From assembly GCF_024331145.1 (NCBI RefSeq), contig NZ_JANDJO010000001.1:372001-436000 (forward strand): a DNA stretch of 64,000 bases, written 5' to 3'. Origin of the DNA: Shimia sp. CNT1-13L.2. GTDB taxonomy: Bacteria; Pseudomonadota; Alphaproteobacteria; Rhodobacterales; Rhodobacteraceae. The position numbers and the translations under genes are program-made. Every line of letters starts with the position of its first letter. Within the stretch, counting starts at the first letter, position 1. Of the stretch, positions 36,831 through 45,251 are shown in pieces. The notes below the pieces were generated by a model. It worked only from the letters and a program-made list of their open reading frames with translations, searched no databases and was not told the DNA's origin.

Positions 36831-37259
36831 ATGCTTGCCCAAACTCTCTACACCACCTCCGCAACGGCAACCGGCGGTCGCGAAGGCCGTGCCGTATCGC
36901 AGGATGGCCTGCTGGACGTCGCGCTCTCCACTCCCAAGGAACTGGGCGGCGCAGGCGGTGAAGGCACCAACCCCGAACAGATGTTCGCTGCCGGCTATGC
37001 GGCGTGCTTCCTGTCGGCACTCAAGTTCATCGCGATGCAGCAAAAAATCGCCCTACCCTCGGATGCAGAGGTCACGACATCGGTCGGCATCGGCCCGCGC
37101 AAGGACGAGCCCGGCTTTGCCCTCGAGGTTGGCCTCAAGGTCGCCCTGCCCGGCGTTGATCGCGACGTGGCGGAAAAACTTGTTGCTCTCGCGCATGAAA
37201 CCTGCCCCTACAGCAACGCCACCCGCGGTGCGTTGGACATCACGCCGGTATTGGCCTGA
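36831..37259 (+). CDS. ohr: Organic hydroperoxide resistance protein Ohr
   Basis: The ATG at 36831 has GGAG six bases upstream and gives 142 residues, the usual Ohr length. The two catalytic cysteines sit in the expected places: AAGYAACFLSAL and AHETCPYSNATRG. Ohr reduces organic hydroperoxides with lipoylated proteins as electron donors. The divergent OhrR and the repeated operator motifs between them support inducible expression. Confidence 0.95.
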   Translation: MLAQTLYTTSATATGGREGRAVSQDGLLDVALSTPKELGGAGGEGTNPEQMFAAGYAACFLSALKFIAMQQKIALPSDAEVTTSVGIGPRKDEPGFALEVGLKVALPGVDRDVAEKLVALAHETCPYSNATRGALDITPVLA

Positions 37260-37405
37260 TCCACGGCCAATGCTCTCCCGGGGCCCGCGACATGCGGGCC
37301 TCTGAATCATCTTCCCCGCCTCCCTCGTCGATGCTATATCTACGCCTCGAGCACACGGCGATGGCGTCGCCGGAGAGCGCGTTTGCTCTTGCCGCATTTC
37401 ATGTT

Positions 37406-37472
37406 CCTGTACGCCGGGACTTTCAATCGGGAGATTGAAGGCCCCGCTGCCCTCTCCCGCAGAACAGGAGAG
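37406..37472 (+). promoter_or_regulatory. Structured leader of the amidinotransferase gene with a sequestered ribosome-binding site
   Basis: The AGGAG site (37466-37470) can pair in two exclusive ways: ACAGG with CCTGT (37406-37410), or GGAGAG (37467-37472) with CTCTCC (37452-37457). Between them CTTTCAATC-GGGA-GATTGAAGG (37420-37441) forms a stable hairpin. The 218-base region upstream of the start (37260-37477) holds no gene and further small hairpins. A riboswitch or translational attenuator is plausible; I match no known class. Confidence 0.45.
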
Positions 37473-37477
37473 CGTTC

Positions 37478-38599
37478 ATGGCCTGGTCGCCGGACAAAAC
37501 CGAAGTCAAAAGCTGGAACGAATGGGACACGCTGCGCCACGTGATCGTGGGGCGTGCCGATGATTGCCACATCCCGCCGGAAGAACCCGCACTCGATGCA
37601 AAAGTGCCGGAAGACAGCGACATGCGCGGCCAATGGGGCCGCCGCCCGCAGGAAACCATCGACCGCGCCAACGAACTGCTCGACGGCTTTGCCGATCAGC
37701 TGCGCAAACGCGGCATCCGCGTCGACCGCCCGACACCGATCGACCATTCGCTGCCCGCCACCACCCCAGATTTTCACACCGACAGCCAGTTCGGCTGCAT
37801 GCCGCCGCGCGACGTGCTGCTGACCGTCGGCCACGAAATCCTCGAAGCCACCATGTCCTACCGCTGCCGCTGGTTCGAATACCTGAACTACCGCCCGCTC
37901 ATGCAGCAATACTGGGACGAAGACCCGAACTTCCGCCACGAGGCCGCCCCCAAGCCGCGCCTGACAGACGCGGATTATCACCCCGACTACCTGTCCGAGA
38001 AAATCGGCGTGGCGCAGCGCCTGAAATGGGCCGAAGAGAAATTCTTTGTCACCACCGAGGAAGAACCGCTTTTTGATGCTGCCGACGTGCTGCGTTTCGG
38101 CAAGGACCTGGTGGTGCAACACGGCTTTACCACCAACCTCAAGGGCATCGAATGGCTGCGCCGTCACTTCCCGGAGCACCGCGTGCACACGGTGAACTTC
38201 CCCGGCGATCCCTACCCGATCCACATCGACGCCACCTTTACCCCGCTGCGCCCGGGTCTGATCCTGAACAACCCGCAACGCCGCCTGCCGGAAGAACAGC
38301 GCGAGATGTTCAACAGGAACGGCTGGGAAATCGTCGACTCGGCCCAGCCCGCCCACAACACCCCGCCGCCGCTGTGCTATTCCTCGACCTGGCTGTCGAT
38401 GAACGTGCTGGTGCTTGATCCGAAAACCGTCTGTGTTGAAAAGTCCGAAGTCTACCAGGCCGAACAGATGGACAAGCTGGGCATGGAAGTGGTCGAAGTC
38501 GACCTGCGCGACGCCTATGCCTTTGGCGGCGGCCTGCACTGCTGTACCGCCGATGTCTACCGCGACGGCGACTGCGAGGATTACTTCCCCAAGCAGTAA
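37478..38599 (+). CDS. L-arginine:glycine amidinotransferase family enzyme
   Basis: The protein has 373 residues and closely follows animal AGAT. The catalytic set is present: Asp203 in FDAADVLRFG, His249 and Asp251 in PIHIDATF, and Cys355 in GGGLHCCTADV. GIEWLRRHFPEHRVH and SSTWLSMNVLVLD are also typical. AGAT moves the amidino group of arginine to glycine, giving guanidinoacetate and ornithine; related enzymes use other amine acceptors. The gene is convergent with a creatinase gene, so a guanidino-compound pathway is likely. The acceptor specificity cannot be read from sequence. Confidence 0.9.
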   Translation: MAWSPDKTEVKSWNEWDTLRHVIVGRADDCHIPPEEPALDAKVPEDSDMRGQWGRRPQETIDRANELLDGFADQLRKRGIRVDRPTPIDHSLPATTPDFHTDSQFGCMPPRDVLLTVGHEILEATMSYRCRWFEYLNYRPLMQQYWDEDPNFRHEAAPKPRLTDADYHPDYLSEKIGVAQRLKWAEEKFFVTTEEEPLFDAADVLRFGKDLVVQHGFTTNLKGIEWLRRHFPEHRVHTVNFPGDPYPIHIDATFTPLRPGLILNNPQRRLPEEQREMFNRNGWEIVDSAQPAHNTPPPLCYSSTWLSMNVLVLDPKTVCVEKSEVYQAEQMDKLGMEVVEVDLRDAYAFGGGLHCCTADVYRDGDCEDYFPKQ

Positions 38600-38623
38600 G
38601 CCACGGATAGTCACAAACACGCA

Positions 38624-38653
38624 AAAGCCGCGCCCCCCGGACGCGGCTTTTTT
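38624..38653 (+). terminator. Rho-independent terminator of the amidinotransferase gene
   Basis: AAAGCCGCG and CGCGGCTTT form a nine-pair stem around a nine-base loop, followed by TTT, 25 bases after the stop codon. Confidence 0.9.
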
Positions 38654-38675
38654 CGATCCCCTCAACGCATAGCGT

Positions 38676-38722
38676 GCAAGAAAATTCGAATTTTCTTGCC
38701 AAGGGTTTTCGAAAACCCTTGG
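38676..38722. repeat. Two abutting perfect 24-base palindromes
   Basis: Positions 38676-38699 and 38699-38722 are each exact palindromes with a central TTCGAA, sharing one base. One has an A/T-rich arm (AGAAAATTCGAATTTTCT), the other AGGGTTTTCGAAAACCCT. They stand between the convergent amidinotransferase and creatinase genes, after a normal terminator. They probably form back-to-back hairpins and act as a bidirectional terminator or an interspersed repeat. Confidence 0.75.
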
Positions 38723-38731
38723 CCCGTTCCG

Positions 38732-39976
38732 TCAGCCGACGACGTTGAACGCTGGCCCGTAAGGGTAGCCGGTGATGTTCTCGTTGCCGTCTTCGGTGAT
38801 CACCAGGATGTCATGCTCTCGGTAGCCACCTGCCCCCGGTTTGCCGTCGGCAATGGTCAGCATCGGCTCCATCGAGATCACCATGCCCGGCTCAAGCACC
38901 GTGTCGATGTCTTCACGCAGTTCCAGACCGGCCTCGCGTCCGTAGTAGTGCGACAGCACACCAAACGAGTGGCCATAGCCAAAGGTGCGATACTGAAGCA
39001 TGTCACGCTCGGCAAAGAACGCGTTGATCTTGTGGGTGATCTCGGCACAGCTCGCCCCCGGCTTCAGCAGGGAAATACCCAGCTCGTGCGCGCCGACATT
39101 GGCTTCCCAATAGCGCAGGCTCGCCTCATCCACCTCTTTCACGAACATGGTCCGCTCCAGCGCAGTGTAATAGCCAGAGATCATCGGGAAGGTGTTCAGC
39201 GACAGGATATCACCCCGTTCAAGAACGCGCCCCGTCACCGGGTTATGCGCCCCGTCGGTGTTGATGCCCGACTGGAACCAGACCCAGGTGTCGCGATATT
39301 CGGCATCCGGGAACCGCTTGGCGATCTCCAGCTCCATCGCGTCGCGGCCCGCCATTGCCACGTCGATCTCGCGCACACCTTCCTTGACGGCATCGCGGAT
39401 CGCATAGCCACCCACGTCGGCCACCGCCGCGCCTGCGCGGATCATCTCGATTTCGGCCGCCGACTTATGCATACGCTGCCGCATGGTGGCTTCATACAGG
39501 TCCACGGTCTTCGACGGCGACAGGAAGGCGTCGAGCTTGGCTTTCTGCATCAGGCTCAGGTGGTCACCCTCATAACCGATCACACGACCCGAGCCGGAAA
39601 CGCTCTCGATTGCCCGCCAGTAGTTGTCGCGCTGCCAGTCGGTATAGGTGATGTTGTCGCCATAGCAACGGCGCCACGGCTGACCGGCATCAATCCCCGC
39701 CGAGATGGTAACACAGGCGCTCTCGGTCACGACAAGCGCATAGGGCCGCCCAAAAGCGCAATAGGTGAAGCCCGAGTAATAGGAAATGTTGTGCATCGAC
39801 GAAAACACCGCCGCGTCGACACCCTGTTCGGCCATGATCTTGCGCAGGCCCGCGACACGCGCCGCGTATTCGTCATCGGAAAACTGCAAACCGGCCTTTT
39901 CTCCGTTGTGGAAACGATAGAAATCCGGGCGTGCAGCCGCCGCATCAAGATCTTGGTAACGAGGAATAGCAGTCAT
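38732..39976 (-). CDS. Creatinase (M24 peptidase-fold creatine amidinohydrolase)
   Basis: The protein has 414 residues, matching Pseudomonas creatinase in length and in long blocks: HNISYYSGFTYCAFGRPYAL, FQSGINTDGAHNPVT with the catalytic His, MISGYYTALERTMF, TFGYGHSFGVLSHYYGREAG and EPMLTIADGKPGAGGYREHD. Unlike true M24 peptidases it lacks the five metal ligands. Creatinase hydrolyses creatine to sarcosine and urea. GGAGGT lies four bases before the ATG. It is convergent with the amidinotransferase gene; guanidinoacetate is a possible alternative substrate. Confidence 0.9.
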   Translation of the reverse strand: MTAIPRYQDLDAAAARPDFYRFHNGEKAGLQFSDDEYAARVAGLRKIMAEQGVDAAVFSSMHNISYYSGFTYCAFGRPYALVVTESACVTISAGIDAGQPWRRCYGDNITYTDWQRDNYWRAIESVSGSGRVIGYEGDHLSLMQKAKLDAFLSPSKTVDLYEATMRQRMHKSAAEIEMIRAGAAVADVGGYAIRDAVKEGVREIDVAMAGRDAMELEIAKRFPDAEYRDTWVWFQSGINTDGAHNPVTGRVLERGDILSLNTFPMISGYYTALERTMFVKEVDEASLRYWEANVGAHELGISLLKPGASCAEITHKINAFFAERDMLQYRTFGYGHSFGVLSHYYGREAGLELREDIDTVLEPGMVISMEPMLTIADGKPGAGGYREHDILVITEDGNENITGYPYGPAFNVVG

Positions 39977-40012
39977 TTTGACCTCCAGTTCAGAGCGCGT
40001 CGGGCATCAGGC

Positions 40013-40043
40013 CCTCTTTTGACGCGCGTGCTTTCAAAAGAGG
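40013..40043. other. Inverted repeat upstream of the creatinase gene
   Basis: CCTCTTTTGA (40013-40022) and TCAAAAGAGG (40034-40043) form an exact ten-pair stem with an 11-base loop, 37 bases upstream of the creatinase start. It could be an operator or attenuator. The rest of the 284-base gap (39977-40260) shows no gene. Confidence 0.5.
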
Positions 40044-40260
40044 TCCCGGCGTTCAGGACTGGATGGATAAGCGCGCTTGCTTGGGCACCTTGGCCGGCAA
40101 ACGTGGCGACGCCATCGCCATTTGCTTGCTGACGATCCTCCCAGAACCAGAGCCTCCCCTCAAGTCCATTCCCGCCAAAGGCAGGTCGCATTTGAACCAT
40201 CTCTCTTGCACCAGCCAGCCCAGCCGCTAGGGTCGGCCCCATGCCAAGGGGAGAGGCGAC

Positions 40261-41235
40261 ATGCAGACAGGACCGCGCAATCTCATCACCGATGTGTCCG
40301 GCCTCAGGGTCGGCAATGCCTCGGACGCAACCGTCAAGACGGGTGTCACCGTGCTTGTCGCGGATCAGCCGTTCACCGCGGGCCTTCATGTCATGGGCGG
40401 CGCACCGGGAACCCGCGAATCCGATCTCCTCGCGCCGGACAAGACCGTGCAACAGGTGGATGCCCTTGTCCTGTCCGGCGGCTCTGCCTTTGGGCTGGAT
40501 GCCGCCTCCGGCGTTGCAGACGCGCTGCGCACGCAGGGCCGCGGCTTTGCCGTTGGCGATCAGACCGTCCCCATCGTCCCCGGCGCGATCCTCTTCGACC
40601 TCCTGAACGGTGGCGACAAAAGCTGGACGGAAAACCCCTACAAACACCTTGGCGCAGCGGCGCTTGCCGCGGCCCGCACCGATTTCGACATCGGCACCCA
40701 GGGCGCGGGCTTTGGCGCAACGCTTGCCACGCGCAAGGGTGGGCTTGGCTCTGCCTCGATGCTGCTGCCCTCCGGCCATACCGTCGGCGCACTCGTGGCC
40801 GTAAACGCGCTAGGAGACGCCACCGTGGATGACACCCATTTCTGGGCCGCCCCTTTCGAAATCGGGGACGAGTTCGGCGGCCACGGCCCCGCGCCCTCTG
40901 CGCTGACCCACCTGCCGCCCACCAAACTGGCCAGCCACAACACCAATACGACCATCGCCATTGTCGCCACCGATGCCACGCTGGACCAAAGCCAGTGCAC
41001 CCGCATGGCCACCGCCGCGCACGACGGTATGGCCCGCGCCCTTGTCCCGTCGCACACCCCGATGGATGGCGATCTCGTCTTCGCGGTCTCAACGTCGGAC
41101 AAGCCGCTGATAAATCCGGTCGAGGATACGCTGTGGCTCGGCCATGCCGCCGCCACCTGCCTTGCCCGTGCCATCGCGCGTGCGGTCTATCAAGCAACGC
41201 CTCACCCGGGCGATACGCTCCCCTGCTACCGCTAG
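40261..41235 (+). CDS. P1-family (DmpA/S58) self-processing peptidase
   Basis: The protein has 324 residues. It opens with ITDVSGLRVGNASD and has the substrate-site block GGSAFGLDAASGV. The processing region is HNTNTTIAIVATDATL, where relatives cleave themselves before a Thr that becomes the nucleophile (Asn-Thr in mycobacterial Rv1333). HDGMARALVPSHTPMDGDLVFA follows. Such enzymes are aminopeptidases or beta-peptidyl hydrolases in the cytoplasm. Precise substrate is unknown. AAGGGGAGAGG lies upstream of the ATG. Its 3' end overlaps the convergent Lrp-type gene by four bases. Confidence 0.88.
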   Translation: MQTGPRNLITDVSGLRVGNASDATVKTGVTVLVADQPFTAGLHVMGGAPGTRESDLLAPDKTVQQVDALVLSGGSAFGLDAASGVADALRTQGRGFAVGDQTVPIVPGAILFDLLNGGDKSWTENPYKHLGAAALAAARTDFDIGTQGAGFGATLATRKGGLGSASMLLPSGHTVGALVAVNALGDATVDDTHFWAAPFEIGDEFGGHGPAPSALTHLPPTKLASHNTNTTIAIVATDATLDQSQCTRMATAAHDGMARALVPSHTPMDGDLVFAVSTSDKPLINPVEDTLWLGHAAATCLARAIARAVYQATPHPGDTLPCYR

Positions 41236-41690
41236 ACCGGCAGGGCCGTGGTCTTGAAAACCGTCCGCAAGGCAAACGAGGATTGCATCTGCGCCACGCC
41301 GGGCAACCGCGCAAGATACTGGCGGTGGATACGCGCGAAATCATCCGTGTTCTCGGCCACGACCTTGAGAATATAATCCGCCGACCCCGCCATCAGGTGA
41401 CACTCCAGCACATCCGGAATACGCGACACCGCCTTCTCGAAAGCATCCAGCACCTCATCCGCCTGACCGGACAGCGTGATCTCGACAAACACCGTCGCGG
41501 GCACGTTCATCTTGCGCGCATCCAAAAGGGCCACATAATCGCGAATATACCCCTCGTTCTCAAGCCGCTGCACCCGTCGGTGACAGGCAGATTGCGACAG
41601 GTTCACCTCGTCCGAAAGCTCGGCATTAGAAATACGGCCGCGTTTCTGAAGCACCCCGAGAATCCGACGATCCGTTTGATCAAGAGACAT
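41232..41690 (-). CDS. Lrp/AsnC-family regulator, probably of alanine dehydrogenase
   Basis: The ATG at 41690 gives 152 residues; the longer frame to 41849 runs through the promoter region. The N-terminal helix-turn-helix (LDQTDRRILGVLQKRGRISNAELSDEVNLSQSACHRRVQRLENEG) is followed by a RAM ligand domain (ECHLMAGSADYILKVVAENTDDFARIHRQYLARLPGV). Divergence from ald over a 140-base gap with a palindrome suggests an AldR-like activator or repressor responding to alanine. It is convergent with the P1 peptidase gene. Confidence 0.9.
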   Translation of the reverse strand: MSLDQTDRRILGVLQKRGRISNAELSDEVNLSQSACHRRVQRLENEGYIRDYVALLDARKMNVPATVFVEITLSGQADEVLDAFEKAVSRIPDVLECHLMAGSADYILKVVAENTDDFARIHRQYLARLPGVAQMQSSFALRTVFKTTALPV

Positions 41691-41725
41691 TTGACGACAC
41701 CTTTTTGCGCTTTCTCCTCCTATAG

Positions 41726-41740
41726 TCGAAGATTCTTCGA
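41726..41740. promoter_or_regulatory. Palindrome in the lrp-type/ald divergent promoter
   Basis: TCGAAGATTCTTCGA is a perfect 15-base palindrome (seven-base arms around T) in the gap between the Lrp-type gene and ald. Lrp/AsnC proteins bind such inverted repeats. Binding is inferred. Confidence 0.55.
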
Positions 41741-41830
41741 AATGCACGTTTATAAACTGCTCAAATATGCAGCACATTTCAAACGACTCTCTCCACACTG
41801 ATGGAAAGTGCAGATGTGGAGGACGCGCAA

Positions 41831-42946
41831 ATGAAAATCGGATGCCCAACCGAAATCAAACCCCAGGAATTCCGTGTCGGGATGACCCCCGACGCCGCCC
41901 GCGAGGCCGTCAACAACGGTCATGACGTGGTGATCCAGAAAGGTGCCGGCATGGGTGCCGGCTTTACCGACGAGGACTATGTCGCCGCCGGTGCCGTGAT
42001 CATCGACACCGCAGAGGAAATCTTCGCCACCGCCGACATGATCGTGAAGGTCAAGGAACCGCAGGCCGTCGAACGCAAGATGCTGCGCGAAGACCAGCTG
42101 CTGTTCACCTACCTGCACCTCGCCCCAGATCCGGACCAGACCCACGACCTGCTCGAGTCCGGCTGTACCGCAATCGCCTATGAAACCGTGACCGACGATC
42201 GCGGCGGCCTGCCGCTGCTGGCACCGATGTCGGAAGTCGCCGGTCGTCTGGCGCCCCAGGTCGGCAGCTGGACCCTGCAAAAGGCCAACGGCGGCCGTGG
42301 CGTCCTGATGGGCGGCGTGCCCGGCGTGGCCCCGGCCAAGGTGGTTGTCATCGGTGGCGGTGTTGTCGGCACCCACGCCGCCAAGGTTGCCGCAGGCATG
42401 GGCGCGGATGTCACCATCCTCGACCGCTCGCTGGCGCGTCTGAAGTATCTCGACGACGTGTTCGGCCGCGAGTTCAAGAACCAGTACTCGACCGCCGGTG
42501 CCACCGCAGAGCTGGTCCGCGAGGCCGACATGGTGATCGGTGCAGTCCTGATCCCTGGCGCCGCCGCCCCGAAACTGGTCTCGCGCGCGCAGCTGTCCGA
42601 CATGAAACCCGGCGCAGTGCTGGTAGACGTCGCCATCGACCAGGGCGGCTGCTTTGAAACCTCGAAGGCCACCACGCACGCAGACCCGATCTACGAAGTC
42701 GACGGCATCATGCACTACTGCGTTGCCAACATGCCCGGCGCTGTGGCCCGCACCTCGACCCAGGCCCTCGGCAACGCGACCCTGCCGTTCATGCTGAACC
42801 TCGCCAACAAGGGCTGGAAACAGGCCTGCGCCGACGATCCGCACCTGCTGAACGGTCTGAACGTCCACGCTGGCAAGCTGACCTACTACGCCGTTGGCGA
42901 AGCACTCGGGCTCGACGTGATCTCGCCCAGCCTGGTTATCAAATAA
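41831..42946 (+). CDS. ald: Alanine dehydrogenase
   Basis: The ATG at 41831 (GGAGGACGCG upstream) gives 371 residues, the usual length. It starts [20 protein letters not shown] and has FTYLHLAPD with the catalytic His region, AYETV, the NAD-binding [21 protein letters not shown], and [20 protein letters not shown] near the C-terminus. It converts L-alanine to pyruvate, ammonium and NADH. In taurine use it could regenerate the pyruvate consumed by Tpa. The divergent Lrp-type regulator and palindrome suggest alanine-dependent expression. Confidence 0.96.
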   Translation: MKIGCPTEIKPQEFRVGMTPDAAREAVNNGHDVVIQKGAGMGAGFTDEDYVAAGAVIIDTAEEIFATADMIVKVKEPQAVERKMLREDQLLFTYLHLAPDPDQTHDLLESGCTAIAYETVTDDRGGLPLLAPMSEVAGRLAPQVGSWTLQKANGGRGVLMGGVPGVAPAKVVVIGGGVVGTHAAKVAAGMGADVTILDRSLARLKYLDDVFGREFKNQYSTAGATAELVREADMVIGAVLIPGAAAPKLVSRAQLSDMKPGAVLVDVAIDQGGCFETSKATTHADPIYEVDGIMHYCVANMPGAVARTSTQALGNATLPFMLNLANKGWKQACADDPHLLNGLNVHAGKLTYYAVGEALGLDVISPSLVIK

Positions 42947-42997
42947 CCTCGCTCGGCCATCTTCGGCGGACTTCCTCCTCTCTCTCCGCCGAAAAAG

Positions 42998-43026
42998 AAA
43001 GCGCCCCCAACCGGGGGCGCTTTTTT
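42998..43026 (+). terminator. Rho-independent terminator of ald
   Basis: AAAGCGCCCCC-AACC-GGGGGCGCTTT is an exact 11-pair stem with a T run after it. It lies 51 bases after the ald stop and before the convergent mscS-type gene. Confidence 0.92.
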
Positions 43027-43048
43027 GTTCCGTCAGAAAGCCGTGCGT

Positions 43049-43855
43049 TCACCCGGCCTTCTTGATCTCCACCGTATGCGGATAGGGGATCGAAATGCCG
43101 CCACGGTCAAAGGCCTCTTTCACCGTCTTGGTCAGGGCAAACTTCACATCCCAGTAATCCGCCGCCGCGCACCAGACGCGGACGGTGATATCCACCGAAC
43201 TGTCGCCAAGGTTGGTGACACGCATCCACGGCTCGGGATCACCCGACACGCGCGTATCGGCATCCACCTGGGCACGGATGATCTCCATCGCCTTGTCCGC
43301 ATCATCGCCATAGTCGATGCCGAACACCAGATCGACACGACGGGTGTCATGCGCCGAATAGTTGGTGATGATCGCGCCCCAGGCCTGCCCGTTCGGCACG
43401 ATGATCTGGATGTTGTCCGGCGTCACCAATTCGGTCACGAAGAGGTTCAATTCCTTCACCGTGCCCGACGTCCCGCCGATATCCACGTATTGGCCGATCT
43501 TGTAGGGCCGGAACAGGATCAGCATGAACCCCGCCGCCAGATCGCTCAGCGTGCCCTGCAGCGCCAGACCAATGGCCAGCGTCGCCGCGCCCATCATCGC
43601 CACAAGCGAGGTCGCCTCGATCCCGAACAGGCCAAGCACGGCCACCAGAACCATCAGCAGGATCACCCAGCGGATGATCGACGCCGCGAAATTGCCCAGC
43701 GTATCGTCGATCTCGGGGTTGGCGTTCACCTTGCGGCGGATAAACCCGCTCACCAGCCCAGACACCATCCAGCCGATGATGATAACAACCAGCGCCTTTG
43801 CGGCCGCAACAACCAGCGGGGCATACCCGTTGGCCTGTTCAATCAACTGTTCCAT
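43049..43855 (-). CDS. MscS-type small-conductance mechanosensitive channel
   Basis: The protein has 268 residues. Three membrane helices are visible (LVVAAAKALVVIIIGWMVSGLV; IIRWVILLMVLVAVLGLFGI; the pore helix VAMMGAATLAIGLALQGTLSDLAAGFMLILFRPYKIGQYVDI). The beta domain follows with GTVKELNLFVTELVTPDNIQIIVPNG. The channel opens on membrane stretch to release solutes in osmotic downshock. mscL lies 90 bases away on the same strand, an unusual side-by-side placement of the two channel types. Confidence 0.93.
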   Translation of the reverse strand: MEQLIEQANGYAPLVVAAAKALVVIIIGWMVSGLVSGFIRRKVNANPEIDDTLGNFAASIIRWVILLMVLVAVLGLFGIEATSLVAMMGAATLAIGLALQGTLSDLAAGFMLILFRPYKIGQYVDIGGTSGTVKELNLFVTELVTPDNIQIIVPNGQAWGAIITNYSAHDTRRVDLVFGIDYGDDADKAMEIIRAQVDADTRVSGDPEPWMRVTNLGDSSVDITVRVWCAAADYWDVKFALTKTVKEAFDRGGISIPYPHTVEIKKAG

Positions 43856-43945
43856 TCAGTCGCTCCTTGAAACAAAAACTGTTCCTCCCAAAAATTTGGG
43901 CCCTCGCGTCTCCGCAAGGACCCATACCCGTGCCATTTTGCACAG

Positions 43946-44380
43946 TTACTTGTTCAGCGCATCCCGAATTTCGAGAAGCACATCCAACTCGCTCGGCCCG
44001 GCGGGGGCCTCCTCTGCCGGGGCCTCCTCTTCCTTCTTGGCCGCGGCTTCCTTCACCTTGTTCACGTAACGCACAAGCATGAAGACCACGAAGGCGATGA
44101 TCAGGAAATTGATGACCGCCATGATAAAGGCCCCGTAGGCAAACACCGCAGCCCCCGCTTCGCGCGCCGCGTCAAGGCTGGCACCAGCGGCCACCTCGCC
44201 CGACAACACAACATAAAGGTTGGTGAAATCCACCCCGCCAAGGAACAGCCCGACAAACGGGTTGATCAGATCCCCGACCATCGACTTGACGATCGCCGTA
44301 AAGGCCGCGCCGATGATGATCCCGACGGCCATGTCCATCACATTGCCCTTGGCAATGAAATCCTTGAATTCCTGAAGCAC
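43946..44380 (-). CDS. mscL: Large-conductance mechanosensitive channel MscL
   Basis: A GTG at 44380 preceded by GGGAGAG gives 144 residues starting (M)[23 protein letters not shown], the family start. The pore helix ([16 protein letters not shown]) and second helix ([20 protein letters not shown]) are intact. The C-terminal tail is Ala/Glu/Lys-rich, then [15 protein letters not shown] forms the cytoplasmic helix bundle. The longer frame upstream to 45190 runs antisense to a glutathione transferase and is rejected. Confidence 0.95.
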   Translation of the reverse strand: MLQEFKDFIAKGNVMDMAVGIIIGAAFTAIVKSMVGDLINPFVGLFLGGVDFTNLYVVLSGEVAAGASLDAAREAGAAVFAYGAFIMAVINFLIIAFVVFMLVRYVNKVKEAAAKKEEEAPAEEAPAGPSELDVLLEIRDALNK

Positions 44381-44521
44381 GATACTCTCCCTTTTCCTGT
44401 CCCGCGCGCGCTTTGTCTCTGCGCTGACGCAGAGTACCATGTTGCTCATCGCACGGATATGGGCGTGGTATGATGGGAAAAAGCACTTATCTTTCCCACA
44501 AAGCCAACGAGGAGACGCACC

Positions 44522-45220
44522 ATGAGCTTTGTGACCGATCACCCGATCAACGGGAAATATCCGGCCGAAAACCCCGACATCCTGCAACTCTATGCCTTCC
44601 CCACACCCAACGGCGTCAAGGTGTCGATCATGCTCGAAGAGATCGGCCTGCCCTACGAGGCGCATTTGGTGGGCCTCTCGGATGCCGAGGTCAAAAGCCC
44701 CGAGTTTCTGGCCCTGAACCCCAACAACAAGATCCCCGCGATCCTCGATCCCAATGGCCCCGACGGCGAACCGGTCGCCCTGTTCGAAAGCGGCGCCATC
44801 CTGATCTACCTCGCCGAGAAATCCGGCCAGCTGATCGGCAAGACCGCCGCCGAAAAGGCGCAGGTGATCCAGTGGCTGATGTTCCAGATGGGCGGCGTCG
44901 GCCCGATGTTCGGCCAGCTTGGTTTCTTCTACAAATTCGCCGGTGCGGACATCGAAGACCCGCGCCCCCGCGAGCGCTACATCAACGAAGCCAAACGCCT
45001 GCTGAACGTGGTGAACCAGCAACTTGAAGGCCAGGACTGGATCGCCGGAGACTATTCCATCGCCGACATCGCACTGGCCCCGTGGCTCGGTGCGCTGGAT
45101 TTCTACGGCGCAACCGAAGTCGTGGGCCTGTCCGAGTTCCCCAATGTGACGGCCTACATCGACCGCTTCATGGCACGCCCCGCCGTCCAAAAAGGCCGCA
45201 ACACACCGCCGCGGCCCTGA
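44522..45220 (+). CDS. Glutathione S-transferase family protein (YfcG/Nu-class-like)
   Basis: The protein has 232 residues. The thioredoxin-like domain has [25 protein letters not shown] and [12 protein letters not shown], then the glutathione Glu-Ser pair in [17 protein letters not shown]. The helical domain ends with [18 protein letters not shown]. The TPNG motif with no catalytic Tyr or Cys at the start is typical of YfcG/YghU disulfide-bond oxidoreductases that use glutathione. GAGGAG precedes the ATG. Confidence 0.9.
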   Translation: MSFVTDHPINGKYPAENPDILQLYAFPTPNGVKVSIMLEEIGLPYEAHLVGLSDAEVKSPEFLALNPNNKIPAILDPNGPDGEPVALFESGAILIYLAEKSGQLIGKTAAEKAQVIQWLMFQMGGVGPMFGQLGFFYKFAGADIEDPRPRERYINEAKRLLNVVNQQLEGQDWIAGDYSIADIALAPWLGALDFYGATEVVGLSEFPNVTAYIDRFMARPAVQKGRNTPPRP

Positions 45221-45251
45221 CCCGCGCTACGATCCCGGATGCGCCGTTGGC

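Noticed and set aside
38676-38722. tRNA or attachment-site reading of the paired palindromes
   Set aside because: No T-loop, anticodon or CCA pattern and no integrase or duplicated target nearby.
43946-45190. 414-residue fusion of an N-terminal extension to MscL
   Set aside because: The first 269 residues are antisense to a complete glutathione transferase; a GTG with a good ribosome-binding site at 44380 gives a normal MscL.
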